From Actinokineospora terrae (lineage in GTDB: Bacteria > Actinomycetota > Actinomycetes > Mycobacteriales > Pseudonocardiaceae): 64,000 bases of DNA. The notes beneath the pieces were generated by a model, which was given only the letters and a program-made list of their open reading frames with translations, made no database searches and was not told where the DNA came from. The translations under genes and the position numbers were made by a program. This document shows, piece by piece, positions 39,574 through 49,624 of this stretch (within the stretch, counting starts at the first letter, position 1; each line of letters opens with the position of its first letter). The DNA lies in the NCBI RefSeq assembly GCF_900111175.1, contig NZ_FOGI01000010.1, positions 62,001 through 126,000 of the forward strand, given 5' to 3'.

Positions 39574-39675
39574 ACCGTCCGGCGTTCCGCCACCGTCCGG
39601 CGTTCCGCCACCGTCCGGCGTTCCGCCACCGTCCGGCGTTCCGCCACCGTCCGGCGTTCCGCCACCGTCCGGCGT
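39574..39675 (+). repeat. 18-bp minisatellite, five perfect copies and a partial
   Basis: ACCGTCCGGCGTTCCGCC is repeated without change at 39574, 39592, 39610, 39628 and 39646, then a 12-base partial at 39664. The perfect identity suggests recent slippage and variable copy number between strains. Non-coding context after the TetR gene. Confidence 0.9.
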
Positions 39676-39767
39676 GTCCCGCCCCAGCCAGCCCGGTCCG
39701 TGGCGTTCGCCCCTCGCGAACCCCACCCCTCACGGCCACCCCAGCCCGCCCCGCACCGCCCGCCGAC

Positions 39768-39896
39768 CAAGATCCACTCCGCGGCCGGGGCCCTCCCTCC
39801 CGGGGGCCGGGGGCCCATCTCTGAACCTATCGAACCCGGCCGCTTGTCAATAGGGGGCGCGGAAGGGCTGTGGATGGTTCGGGGCCTTGTGGATGG
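39768..39896 (+). repeat. 129-bp dispersed element, copy D
   Basis: Exactly 129 bp, CAAGATCCACTCCGC to TGTGGATGG. Box pair TGTGGATGG (39869) and TGTGGATGG (39888), starts 19 nt apart; neither is a perfect DnaA box here. Lies about 90 bases after the 18-bp array. Confidence 0.8.
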
Positions 39897-40333
39897 ACCG
39901 ACCGGCAGGGGGCAGCGCGAAGGGCTGCGATCCGGGCGCGTGAGGCCTGTGGGCGGAGCCCCCACAGTCAACATCAAGTCCTCTATGGACAGACGGAACC
40001 GGCTGTCGGGATTCGGTGAAGTACGCCTGGGGGCACGGGTCCGGCGACGAGCCGCGGCGTGGTGTGGAGTGATCCTCATGTTTTCCCCGCGCGGCCGTTC
40101 GGGGTGTCGCGGGCGGACTCCGTGGAGTCGGGGGGGTCGACTGGGTACGGTCAGGCGGAGAACGTGACGCGCGGCGTTGTGGTCCCCATCGGCGCGGTGG
40201 TGGGCAGGCGGCGGTGGGTCACCACGTGACCGGTTGTGTGCACTCTCCGTGAAGGAGACGACCTGGGGTGCCGCTACTAACGGGTGACGTGGCACCATCT
40301 GCGCACGCGCGGGGACCGGGAAGGACGCACGCG
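39897..40333. other. Intergenic region with inverted repeat
   Basis: No convincing gene. GGTCAC-CAC-GTGACC (40217-40231) is a perfect 6-bp-arm inverted repeat about 100 bases before the next start codon and could be an operator. The rest shows no feature I can name. Confidence 0.4.
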
Positions 40334-40849
40334 ATGAACGACCGGACCGAACAGATGGACGACCTGCAACTGGTCGCCCTGCCCACCGCTGTCGGGTGCA
40401 CGGAGATGTTCGTGCGGTTCTCGGCGACCGAGTGGAACCTCAGGCCCATGCGCGACGCCGCAGCTCAAGCCGGGCGCGCCCTGGCCCAGGCCGTCGTCGG
40501 CGCGGTGGACCAGTCCAGTGCGGGCATGCTCACCGCCCGGATCAGGGTCGCCGGTCCCGATCTGGTCATCGAGATCGAGACGCCCAGGGTGGTGCGGACC
40601 CCGGCCATCCCGGATGGTCCACGAGTGGGCGTCACTGAATTGGGTGACGGGCGTTATCTGCTGTGGGCGAGCCTCCCGCTCCCGGGCGGGATGAACGCGT
40701 CAGCGGTGCCGCTGCCCCGGCGGCAACGCAGGCCCTCGCCCGCCGCGGCGATCGAGGCAGCGCGCGAGCCGGTCAACGACGACGGCGACGACGTGATGCA
40801 GCGGATCCTGTTCGGCCTGTCCAACACCCAGGACCGGCACCGCCGCTGA
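40334..40849 (+). CDS. Hypothetical protein resembling a degenerate RsbW-like ATPase
   Basis: A 171-residue acidic protein. The N-terminal half (LVALPTAVGCTEMFVRFSATEWNL...) resembles the opening beta strand and helix of actinobacterial anti-sigma/HATPase proteins. The ATP-binding N-box (ELVTNA-type) is replaced by LAQAVVGAVDQ and no G-box is seen, so kinase activity is unlikely. The tail PVNDDGDDVMQRILFGLSNTQD is charged. ATG 40334. It lies 33 bases before a LacI regulator and is probably in the same unit. Confidence 0.5.
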   Translation: MNDRTEQMDDLQLVALPTAVGCTEMFVRFSATEWNLRPMRDAAAQAGRALAQAVVGAVDQSSAGMLTARIRVAGPDLVIEIETPRVVRTPAIPDGPRVGVTELGDGRYLLWASLPLPGGMNASAVPLPRRQRRPSPAAAIEAAREPVNDDGDDVMQRILFGLSNTQDRHRR

Positions 40850-40881
40850 CCAGTCGGCCGGGGCACGGGATCGGAGTGAGG

Positions 40882-41880
40882 ATGCGAGGATCGCACGCCC
40901 CCACCTTGGAGGCGGTCGCGCGGGTGGCCGGGGTGTCCCGGTCGACGGTGTCGCGGGTGATCAACAACCTGCCGGGGGTCAGCAAGCGGGCCAAGCTCGC
41001 GGTGGACACCGCCATCGCCGAGCTGCGGTACGTGCCGAACCAGGCCGCCCGCAACCTGGTGACCCGCAGGACCAACTCGATCGCGCTGGTCGTCTCCGAG
41101 CGCGGCGACCGCGTCTTCAGCGACCCGTTCTTCGCCAAGATCCTGCGCGGCGTCTACGCCGGGATGACCGGCAGCCGCAGGCAACTGGTGCTGCTGATGG
41201 ACCAGGACCGCGAGGACGGCGCCCTGGAGTCGTACCTGTGCGGCGGCCACGTCGACGGCGCCGTCGTGGTCAGCCTGCACCGCGGCGACCCGCTGCCCGC
41301 GCGCCTGGTCGAGGCCGGGCTGCCGGTGGTGCTCGTCGGCAGGCCGCTGTCGGGCATCAAGGTCCCCTACGTCGACTCGGACAACTTCACCGGCGCCGCC
41401 GCGGCCGCCAGGCACCTCATCGCCACCGGTCGCCGCGCCATCGGCACCATCGCAGGCCCGCAGGACATGGCCGCGGGCGTCGACCGGCTCAACGGCTGGC
41501 AGGCCTGCGTGCCCGAACCCGGTCGACGGGTCGCGTACTCCGACTTCAGCGTCGAGGGCGGCGCGCGCGCCATGGCGGAACTGCTGGCCGAATTCCCGGA
41601 CATCGACGCCGTGTTCGCCGCCGCGGACATTATCGCGGTCGGCGCGTTAAGGACCCTCGCCGAACACGGTAAGCGCGTGCCCGACGACATCGCGTTAGTC
41701 GGCTTCGACGACTCCGTGCTCGCGACTACGACAGCGCCACAACTGACCACCGTGCGTCAGGACGTCGAGGAGTTGGGGCGCACCACCACTTGGCACCTGC
41801 TCGCGCAACTGTCCGGCGACCAGCCGCTGCCGCCGTCGGTGCTGCTGCCAACGGAGCTGGTGGAGCGCTCGTCAACCTGA
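40882..41880 (+). CDS. LacI-family transcriptional regulator
   Basis: A 332-residue LacI/GalR repressor: HTH TLEAVARVAGVSRSTVSRVINN and hinge VPNQAARNLVTRRTNSIALVV at residues 8-65, then a periplasmic-binding-like sensor domain with VDGAVVVSLH, GRPLSGIKVPYVDSDN, VFAAADIIAVGALRTL, VPDDIALVGFDDS and LTTVRQDVEELG. These resemble sugar-sensing members. ATG 40882 follows GGAG by five bases. Two TTA codons (41647, 41695). No sugar transporter is adjacent, so the target is elsewhere. Confidence 0.87.
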   Translation: MRGSHAPTLEAVARVAGVSRSTVSRVINNLPGVSKRAKLAVDTAIAELRYVPNQAARNLVTRRTNSIALVVSERGDRVFSDPFFAKILRGVYAGMTGSRRQLVLLMDQDREDGALESYLCGGHVDGAVVVSLHRGDPLPARLVEAGLPVVLVGRPLSGIKVPYVDSDNFTGAAAAARHLIATGRRAIGTIAGPQDMAAGVDRLNGWQACVPEPGRRVAYSDFSVEGGARAMAELLAEFPDIDAVFAAADIIAVGALRTLAEHGKRVPDDIALVGFDDSVLATTTAPQLTTVRQDVEELGRTTTWHLLAQLSGDQPLPPSVLLPTELVERSST

Positions 41881-42094
41881 TTGCACCCGGCGCGCATACC
41901 CCGTTGCCACTTATTCACACCGTGAAATTCCACAGTCACCGGTATGAGTGGTATCTGCGCGCCACGCCGCTGCCTCTTATCTCACAATGAGGTCACGTTC
42001 ATAACATCGGCGGGGGTCGAAACCGATGCAACCTCGTGCAGGGGTCAAGCATCCAGGTAGATGACCGCCCACCACCCCGAGGGGATGACCGACC

Positions 42095-42355
42095 ATGAGT
42101 GAGCCCGCCGATCAGCTGAGCCACCGGGCCCGCGCCATGCTGCGCGCGGTCGCCGAGGGCAGGGCGCACCTGGCCAGCGGCACCGAGCCCGACCTCTACA
42201 TCGACGGTGTCCCGTGCTGCGACCAGTTCACCGCGCACCTGCTCACCCACGACGGGCTGGTCACCGCCACCCACGGCCGCTTCGGCGAGCTCGTGCCCGC
42301 GACCCTCACCGAGGCGGGCACCGCCGCCCTCGGCGCGGCGATCCTGGCAGCCTGA
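42095..42355 (+). CDS. Small hypothetical protein
   Basis: An 86-residue protein, SEPADQLSHRARAMLRAVAEGRAHLAS followed by DLYIDGVPCCDQFTAHLLTHDGLV and a helical tail. It looks like a small alpha/beta unit with two adjacent cysteines; the family is not recognised. ATG 42095 follows GAGGGGATGACCGACC. The 215-base gap upstream holds no gene. It is convergent with the GGDEF/EAL gene. Confidence 0.6.
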   Translation: MSEPADQLSHRARAMLRAVAEGRAHLASGTEPDLYIDGVPCCDQFTAHLLTHDGLVTATHGRFGELVPATLTEAGTAALGAAILAA

Positions 42356-42437
42356 CCGGGCCAGCTCCCAGCCGCACCAGGGCCATCCGGAACCGAGCCC
42401 AGCAGCCCATGGGGCCGCCAGGCGAGGAACCACGCGG

Positions 42438-44384
42438 CTAACCGAACAGCGGCCCCGAGGCGAGATCAGCGCCCGCGTCGGCCCACCACGTGGCCTGGGC
42501 CGGGTCGGTCAGGCCGGTGACCAGGACCGAGATGCCGACCTCGCGCACCATCGGCACCAGTCCCAGGGTCGCCCGGGTGAACAGCGCCGCCGGGTCGGGC
42601 TTGGCCAGGCGGCGGACCACGTGCTCGGACATCCGGACCGTCTGGATCGGCAGGTCCTCCAGGCAGGCCAGGTCGCCGCGGCTGCGGCCGAAGCCGGTCA
42701 GCACGGAGCGGACGCCGATGTCGACCAGGACCGTCAGGTTCTCCTCGGCGGGCATGTCCGGCGAGCACAGCGACTGCACCGGCATGCCCAGTTCCAGCCG
42801 GTCGGCCTCCAGCCCGGTCTCGGCGAGCACCCGGCGCACCACCATGACCAGGTCCGGGTCGGCCGCCTGCTCCGGGGTCAGCTCCAGGTACAGCGCCGAG
42901 TCGTCGGCCGCGGCGTGCTGGGCGGCGTGGCGCAGCGCCCAGTGTCCCAAGGGGACACCCAGGCCGGTGTCGCGCAGCACCTGCTCCAGCCGGTCGCAGC
43001 CCAGGGTGCCGAACCTCGGGTGCTCCCAGCGCAGCAGCGCCTGGGTGGAGATCCTGGTCCGGTCGGCCAGGGTGACCAGCGGCCACCGGTCCAGGTCCAG
43101 CTCGCCGTTCTCCCACGCGCCGGGGATGCCCGCGGCCAGGCGGTAGTGCTCGCGGTAGCGCAGGTTCTGCTCCGGGTCGACCGTGCACCACTGCCTGCGG
43201 CCCTGCAACCGCAACCGGCGCCTGGCGATGTCGGTCGCGCGCAGCAGCTCACCGGGGTCGCTGGTCGGCGACGGCAGGCTCATCACCGCGATGGTGGCCG
43301 ACGCCGCGACCCCCTCACCGTCCACATAGGTCGCCTCGGCGAGCACCTCGTTGATCTCGGCGGCGATCGAGCCGACGTCGAGCCCGCCGGGCCCGTGCAC
43401 CAGCATGATCCCGAACTCGTCGCCGGTCAGCCGGGCGATGACCCCGGGGTGGTCGCCGACGACCTCGCGTAATCGCTGGGCGACCGCGCGCAGCAGGTGG
43501 TCGCCCGCCTCGCGGCTGATGCCGTCGTTGACCACGGCGAAGTCGTCGAGCCCGAGGTGGAACACCGACACGTCCGCGCCCGCGCCGAGCGCCTCCTCCA
43601 GCCTGCTGAGGAACGCCTGCCGGTTGGGCAGCCCGGTGAGCGGGTCGTGCGTGCCCTGGTAGCTGAGCCGGTTCTCCAGCAGGTACAGGTCGGAGATGTC
43701 CTCGACCATGGTCACGTGGTGCGCGGGCAGGTCGTCGCGGTCGCGCAGCAGCGACACCCCGATCCGCACCCAGGTCGTCTCGCCGTCGGCCCGCACGAAC
43801 TGGGTGCGCTCGTGCAACTGGTCGCACAGCCCGGCCGCGAGCTCGTCGTAGCGCTCCCGCAGGTACTCGCGCTCCTGCGGGTGGAACAGCTCGTCGACCG
43901 AGGACACCAGGAGCGTGCCCTCGCGGTGGCCGAGCATGGTCTCCAGCGCCTCGTTGGCCCGCACCGAGCCGCCGTCGAGGTCGGAGATCACCATGCCCAG
44001 CGCGGAGGTGGTGAACAGTTCGCGGAACCGGGCCTCGCTGGCCCGCAGGTCGCGCTCGAAGTCGGCGACCACCAGCGCGTCCGACGGCCGGGTGGCCAGC
44101 GCCTCGGCGAACCCGGTCGCCAGCGCCGCGATCGCCGCCGCCGTCTCGTCCACTGTGGTCAGTCGGAGCAACCCGGCGGCCAGCACCGAGGTGCTGACCC
44201 GCAGGCAGTCCGCCTCCCGGTACCCGGCCTCGACCAGGCGCGCGCCCGCCCGCGCCGCGCGCGAGGGGTCGGCGACCACCGAGGCGATCAGCTCGTCGAG
44301 CTCGCGCGCGGGCAGCGGGTGGTCCGCGTCGACCATCTCGGTCAACGCGGTGGCCCACTCGGTGGCCAACTCAAGCCGGTCCAC
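42438..44384 (-). CDS. PAS-GGDEF-EAL protein with degenerate catalytic motifs
   Basis: A protein of about 648 residues: N-terminal helical region, PAS (RFRELFTTSALGMVISDLDGGSV...), GGDEF domain (THDPLTGLPNRQAFLSRLEEAL, HLGLDDFAVVND, RLTGDEFGIML) and EAL domain. The active-site GGDEF reads TGDEF. In the EAL domain the motif is QALLRWEHP (Glu to Gln), the metal-binding Asn position reads LELTPEQ, and DDFGTGYS reads TGFGRSRGD. The phosphodiesterase half should therefore be dead, and cyclase activity is uncertain. One TTA codon (43472-43470). GTG 44384 assumed; the frame is open to an ATG at 44546. Confidence 0.8.
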   Translation of the reverse strand: MDRLELATEWATALTEMVDADHPLPARELDELIASVVADPSRAARAGARLVEAGYREADCLRVSTSVLAAGLLRLTTVDETAAAIAALATGFAEALATRPSDALVVADFERDLRASEARFRELFTTSALGMVISDLDGGSVRANEALETMLGHREGTLLVSSVDELFHPQEREYLRERYDELAAGLCDQLHERTQFVRADGETTWVRIGVSLLRDRDDLPAHHVTMVEDISDLYLLENRLSYQGTHDPLTGLPNRQAFLSRLEEALGAGADVSVFHLGLDDFAVVNDGISREAGDHLLRAVAQRLREVVGDHPGVIARLTGDEFGIMLVHGPGGLDVGSIAAEINEVLAEATYVDGEGVAASATIAVMSLPSPTSDPGELLRATDIARRRLRLQGRRQWCTVDPEQNLRYREHYRLAAGIPGAWENGELDLDRWPLVTLADRTRISTQALLRWEHPRFGTLGCDRLEQVLRDTGLGVPLGHWALRHAAQHAAADDSALYLELTPEQAADPDLVMVVRRVLAETGLEADRLELGMPVQSLCSPDMPAEENLTVLVDIGVRSVLTGFGRSRGDLACLEDLPIQTVRMSEHVVRRLAKPDPAALFTRATLGLVPMVREVGISVLVTGLTDPAQATWWADAGADLASGPLFG

Positions 44385-44842
44385 GCCAGAGAAGTCCTCG
44401 CCGCATTCGTTTCCGACTGGGGTGGCGGCCCCGGATGTGCTGCCGGGCCTGTGCCGCCGGTGCTGCCTGAGAAATGCCGTCCTGCCTGAGAAGTGCTGTC
44501 CTCGCAAGAGGTACCACTGTGCACCCGAACGTGGAGCCCGCGCCACCCCATCGGCCCAAGTCGACCCGGAGTTGGCTAGGCCGAACGGGTGGCATTTGCC
44601 GTCTCAGGGGACTGGGGGCGCGATCGACGACACGCACGGTGGTCCCGGCGGCCGTCCCGGCGCGCGCTGGCGGCGCGCGTGCGGCGGTGCGGGATGGGCA
44701 ATCGCGTCAAGGGCAACCCATCTGGCGGATTCGACCACGGAGCGCACCTCTGCTTCGGCGTTGGTGCCATTCAGATTACTGACAAACCCCCACGTCCGTT
44801 CGGGTCATCCTGCGACGGTGCGTGATCTACCCAGAGTGATCA
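44385..44842. other. Upstream region of the GGDEF/EAL gene
   Basis: No gene seen. It includes two imperfect copies of CTGAGAAATGCCGTCCTGC (44467 and 44485 regions). It is the likely promoter region of the GGDEF/EAL gene, with a possible longer N-terminus up to 44546. Confidence 0.35.
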
Positions 44843-45334
44843 TCATCTGCCACGTGGCAGATCGCCACCTGGCCGTCGATGCCACTGTGGACACTCCACC
44901 CGGGTCGGTCGGAGCACCAGGCCGCGCAACCGGATCGCGACGACCCTGGCCAGTTCGCCGACCGCGGCCGCCCGCTCGACCGCCCGGTCGTTGCCCGAGC
45001 GGTGCCGCAGCAGCGCCAACACCTCGTCGCGCCCCAACCCGGCCGTGCACAGCGTGAACGGGTGCCCGACGCGCTGCTCGTAGATCAGCTCGGCGCGGCC
45101 CAGGTCCGGCCACCGCTCGCGCACCCGGGGCACCTGGTCGAGCAGCGGCAGCACCTCGGCCCAGTCCAGAGTGGCCAGAACGGTCGCGGACACCTCGTCC
45201 ACCTCGCCCAGCGACCGGAACGGCCGCTGCGCCACCACCGCCCGCGCCCACCTGGCCGACCCGCAGCAGCGCGACAGGTCGGCCACCGCGTCCGCCTCGT
45301 CGGCGCCGTTGAGCAGCTCGAGCAGGGACGACAT
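44843..45334 (-). CDS. OHCU decarboxylase-like protein (UraD family)
   Basis: A 163-residue helical protein with the 2-oxo-4-hydroxy-4-carboxy-5-ureidoimidazoline decarboxylase pattern: LSRCCGSARWARAVVAQRPF, LDWAEVLPLL, YEQRVGHPFTLCTAGLGRDEVLALLRHRSGNDRAVERAAAVGELARVVAIRLRGL. The family's catalytic HPRIGE motif is here QVPRVRE, so the essential His is absent. No urate-pathway gene (uricase, allantoinase) is nearby. It may be a repurposed homologue. ATG 45334, behind GGGGGG. Confidence 0.65.
   Translation of the reverse strand: MSSLLELLNGADEADAVADLSRCCGSARWARAVVAQRPFRSLGEVDEVSATVLATLDWAEVLPLLDQVPRVRERWPDLGRAELIYEQRVGHPFTLCTAGLGRDEVLALLRHRSGNDRAVERAAAVGELARVVAIRLRGLVLRPTRVECPQWHRRPGGDLPRGR
44845..44862. 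promoter_or_regulatory. Perfect 18-bp palindrome at the end of the OHCU-like gene
   Basis: ATCTGCCACGTGGCAGAT, centred on CACGTG, spans the last codons and abuts the stop of the OHCU-like gene. Could be a terminator stem without loop spacing or a dimeric protein site. Confidence 0.4.
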
Positions 45335-45501
45335 CCCCCCAGTACACCCCGCCGGGCCCGCGCGGCGATACCCTCGCGCGACCGGACCGGGCCAAAGCGG
45401 TCCACCGCGATCGCGTTGCCGCGCTTGGGTTCCGCCGGGGTCCACGCCTTCGGCCGGATGCCCGCTGCCGCTCGCGATCTTGGTGCCCTAGGGTCCGGTC
45501 C

Positions 45502-46044
45502 ATGGGTAGGGGAGTGGTGGCGCTCGCGGTGGCGGGCTTGGTCCTGGCGGGATGCGGCAGTGCGAACACCGACCCGTGGCGGGAGGTCGCCGTGCCCGGG
45601 GCCGCGGGGGACACCGCCGGGCAGTGCGGCCCGGTCGGCGTGATGGACGTCCCCGCGGGGTGGAAGGTGGAGCCGCCGAACCGGACGTACAAGGCGGGCG
45701 CGCTCTACATCAAGTGCGTCATCACGACCGGCAAGTCCGAGGACGGCACCCTGGAGGTGTACGACTCGCACTCCGACACCGTGCCGCCGCCCCGCCAGGT
45801 CATCCAGGACGGCATCGACCCCGGCAACGACCCCACCAACATCGACATCCGCGACCTCGCCATCGGCACCTCACACGGCGCCGAGGCCACCTGGACCACG
45901 GGCTACCAGAACCGCGCCTTCGTCTACCGCGTCGAGTCGACCGACCGCACCATGCTCATCATCGCCACCGGCGCCAAGGCCGAGAAGTACGACGAGGTCC
46001 TGCTCCCCGCGTACCTGCTGGCGCGGAAGAGCATCCACGACTGA
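45502..46044 (+). CDS. Secreted lipoprotein
   Basis: A 180-residue exported lipoprotein: signal sequence GRGVVALAVAGLVLAGC with lipobox LAGC, then a soluble domain with CGPVGVMDVPAGWKVE, ALYIKCVITTG, a YDSHSDTVPPPRQVIQDGID stretch and EKYDEVLLPAYLLARKS. It resembles small actinobacterial lipoproteins of unknown role. ATG 45502. Followed by a bidirectional hairpin and the convergent fadB-type gene. Confidence 0.75.
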   Translation: MGRGVVALAVAGLVLAGCGSANTDPWREVAVPGAAGDTAGQCGPVGVMDVPAGWKVEPPNRTYKAGALYIKCVITTGKSEDGTLEVYDSHSDTVPPPRQVIQDGIDPGNDPTNIDIRDLAIGTSHGAEATWTTGYQNRAFVYRVESTDRTMLIIATGAKAEKYDEVLLPAYLLARKSIHD

Positions 46045-46071
46045 GATCTTCCCTGCACAGCGGCGAAAAGC

Positions 46072-46108
46072 GACTGCCCGCCACCGGACGGGCCGGTGAC
46101 GGGCAGTC
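46072..46108. terminator. Bidirectional hairpin between lipoprotein and fadB-type genes
   Basis: 16-bp stem 46072-46087/46093-46108 with one mismatch and a 5-nt loop (GACTGCCCG arm), between the stops at 46044 and 46119. Confidence 0.75.
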
Positions 46109-46118
46109 GGAGTGCTGA

Positions 46119-48275
46119 TCAGGCGTAGGTCTCGCCCTTCTCGGATTTCTCCACCAGCGACGCCGGCGGCAGGAAGCGGTCACCGTAGGCCGCTGCCAGT
46201 TCGCGGGCGCGGGCGACGAAGCCTGCCAGGCCGCCGTCGTAGCCGTTGATGTACTGGATGATGCCGCCGGTCCACGCCGGGAAGCCGATGCCGAAGATGG
46301 AGCCGATGTTGGCGTCCGGGACAGTGCGCAGGACGCCCTCGTCGAAGCACTTCACGGTTTCGAGGGCCTCGGCGAACAGCATGCGCTCCTGCATGTCCGC
46401 GAACGGGATCTCCGTGCTGCCCGACCCGAACGCCTCGGCCAGGCCAGGCCACAGGCCGGTCCGCTTGCCGTCGGCGTACTCGTAGAAGCCGGCCCCGGCC
46501 GAGCGGCCCTTGCGGTCGAACTCGACGACCATCCGGTCCAGCACCTCGGTGGCCGGGTGCTCCGGCCAGGTGCCGCCCGCCGCCTCGATGGCCGCGCGGG
46601 CCTCGTCGCGGATCTTGCGCGGCAGGGTGAGGGTCAGCTCGTCGAGCAGCTGCAGCGGCGGCGCCGGGTACCCGGCCTGGGCGCCCGCCTGCTCGATCGA
46701 CGGGATCGCGATGCCCTCGCCGACCATGGCCAGCGCCTCGTTCATGAACGTGCCGATGACCCGGCTGGTGAAGAAGCCGCGGCTGTCGTTGACCACGATC
46801 GGCGTCTTCTTGATCTGCTGCGCGTAGTCGAACGCCTTGGCCAGCGCCGCGTCCGAGGTCTTCGCGCCGACCACGATCTCCAGCAGCGGCATCTTGTCCA
46901 CCGGGGAGAAGAAGTGCAGGCCGATGAAGTCCTCCTGCCGCTTCACCCCTTCGGCCAGCCCGGTGATCGGCAGCGTCGAGGTGTTCGAGCCCAGCAGCGC
47001 GTCCGGCGCCACCAGGTCCTCGATCTCGGCGAACACCTTCTTCTTCAGCTCGGGGCTCTCGAACACGGCCTCCACGACCAGGTCCGCGCCCGCCACGTCG
47101 GCGGCGTCCGCGGTCGGCGTGATCCGCGCCAGCACCTCGTCGGCCTTCTCCTGCGTGATCTTGCCGCGCGACACCGCCTTCGCGAGGATGCCCGCCGAGT
47201 ACGCCTTGCCCTTCTCGGCGCCTTCGAGGGTGACGTCCTTGAGCACGACCTCGATCCCGGCCCGCGCGCTGGAGTACGCGATCCCGGCGCCCATCATCCC
47301 GGCGCCGAGCACCGCGACCTTGCGAGCGGTGTAAGAGGGCTGACCGGCCGGGCGGCTGTTGCCCTTGGTGATCGCCTGTAGGTCGAAGAAGAACGCCTGC
47401 GTCATGTTCTTCGCGACCTGACCCACGGCCAGGTTCACGAAGTACTGGGTCTCGATCCGCGTCGCCGTGTCGACATCGACCTGCGCGCCCTCGATCGCGG
47501 CGGACAGGATGTTGCGCGGCGCGGGCATGGGGGCGCCCTTGAGCTGCTTGCGCAGGTTCGCCGGGAACGCGGGCAGGTTGGCCGCGAACTTCGGGTTCGA
47601 CGGCGTGCCACCGGGGATCTTGTACCCATCGACGTCCCACGGCTGCTGCGCGCCCGGGTTCGCCTTCACCCAGGCCTTCGCGGACGACAAGAGCTCTTCC
47701 GGCGTCGACACGACCTCGTCGACCAGACCGAGCTCCTTGGCCTTAAGGGGCTTGTGTCGCTGCCCTTGCAGCAAGACGTTGAGCAGCGCGTTCTGGATGC
47801 CCAGCAGCCGCACGGTCCGGGTAATGCCACCGCCACCCGGCAGCAGACCTAGCGTCACCTCAGGCAGGCCGATCTCACTGCCCCGTACGTCCAAGGCGAT
47901 CCGGTGGTGCGTCGCGAGCGCGATCTCGTAGCCGCCACCGAGCGCCGCGCCGTTGATGGCCGCGACCACGGGCTTGCCCAACTGCTCAAGCCTGCGCAGG
48001 TAGGACTTCATGGTGTTGACCGTCTTGGTCATCTCGGCGGCGTGCTCGGGACGCGCCTGGATGAGCTGGTTGAGGTCACCACCCGCGAAGAAGGTCTTCT
48101 TGCCGGAGGTGATCACGACACCGGTGATGCTGTCGCGCTCGGTCTCCAGCCGCTCCACGGTCTCGGCGAACGAGGTGCGGAACAGGTCGTTCATGGTGTT
48201 GGCGCCCTGGTTCGGGTCGTCCATCGTCAGCGTGACGATGCCGTCGCCGTCGACGTCCCAGCCGATCATGCTCAT
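46119..48275 (-). CDS. fadB: Fatty-acid oxidation complex alpha: enoyl-CoA hydratase / 3-hydroxyacyl-CoA dehydrogenase
   Basis: A 718-residue two-domain enzyme. The N-terminal crotonase domain has KKTFFAGGDLNQL, INGAALGGGYEIALATHHRIA and GLPEVTLGLLPGGGGITR (Glu catalytic). From about 335 comes the NAD-binding domain VAVLGAGMMGAGIAYSSARAG, then SNTSTLPITGLAEGV, HFFSPVDKMPLLEIV and FFTSRVIGTFMNEALAM. It hydrates enoyl-CoA and oxidises the 3-hydroxyacyl-CoA in beta-oxidation. Six bases separate it from the upstream thiolase gene, so the two form an operon. ATG 48275; ATG 48269 is possible. Confidence 0.9.
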   Translation of the reverse strand: MSMIGWDVDGDGIVTLTMDDPNQGANTMNDLFRTSFAETVERLETERDSITGVVITSGKKTFFAGGDLNQLIQARPEHAAEMTKTVNTMKSYLRRLEQLGKPVVAAINGAALGGGYEIALATHHRIALDVRGSEIGLPEVTLGLLPGGGGITRTVRLLGIQNALLNVLLQGQRHKPLKAKELGLVDEVVSTPEELLSSAKAWVKANPGAQQPWDVDGYKIPGGTPSNPKFAANLPAFPANLRKQLKGAPMPAPRNILSAAIEGAQVDVDTATRIETQYFVNLAVGQVAKNMTQAFFFDLQAITKGNSRPAGQPSYTARKVAVLGAGMMGAGIAYSSARAGIEVVLKDVTLEGAEKGKAYSAGILAKAVSRGKITQEKADEVLARITPTADAADVAGADLVVEAVFESPELKKKVFAEIEDLVAPDALLGSNTSTLPITGLAEGVKRQEDFIGLHFFSPVDKMPLLEIVVGAKTSDAALAKAFDYAQQIKKTPIVVNDSRGFFTSRVIGTFMNEALAMVGEGIAIPSIEQAGAQAGYPAPPLQLLDELTLTLPRKIRDEARAAIEAAGGTWPEHPATEVLDRMVVEFDRKGRSAGAGFYEYADGKRTGLWPGLAEAFGSGSTEIPFADMQERMLFAEALETVKCFDEGVLRTVPDANIGSIFGIGFPAWTGGIIQYINGYDGGLAGFVARARELAAAYGDRFLPPASLVEKSEKGETYA

Positions 48276-48281
48276 GGCCCC

Positions 48282-49496
<1,215 letters not shown>

Positions 49497-49541
49497 TCTG
49501 CCGATCCTCTCCCGAGCTGACTGGCGCTAATGCCCATTAAC

Positions 49542-49555
49542 ATACTCGCCGGTAT
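49542..49555. promoter_or_regulatory. Candidate operator between fadA and the double-TetR gene
   Basis: ATAC-N6-GTAT (49542-49555), extended as AACATAC...GTATCAA, in the 128-base divergent promoter region. Plausible site for the regulator encoded beside it; weak evidence. Confidence 0.35.
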
Positions 49556-49624
49556 CAACTGGTTGTCAACGTGCTGGGTTCCGCATACCGTTGTAACTCC
49601 GCTCTCACCCCAGGAGGCTGTCGA

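Noticed and set aside
39700..40167. 155-residue plus-strand frame as a gene
   Set aside because: It runs through the 129-bp element, has no ribosome site and low-complexity composition.
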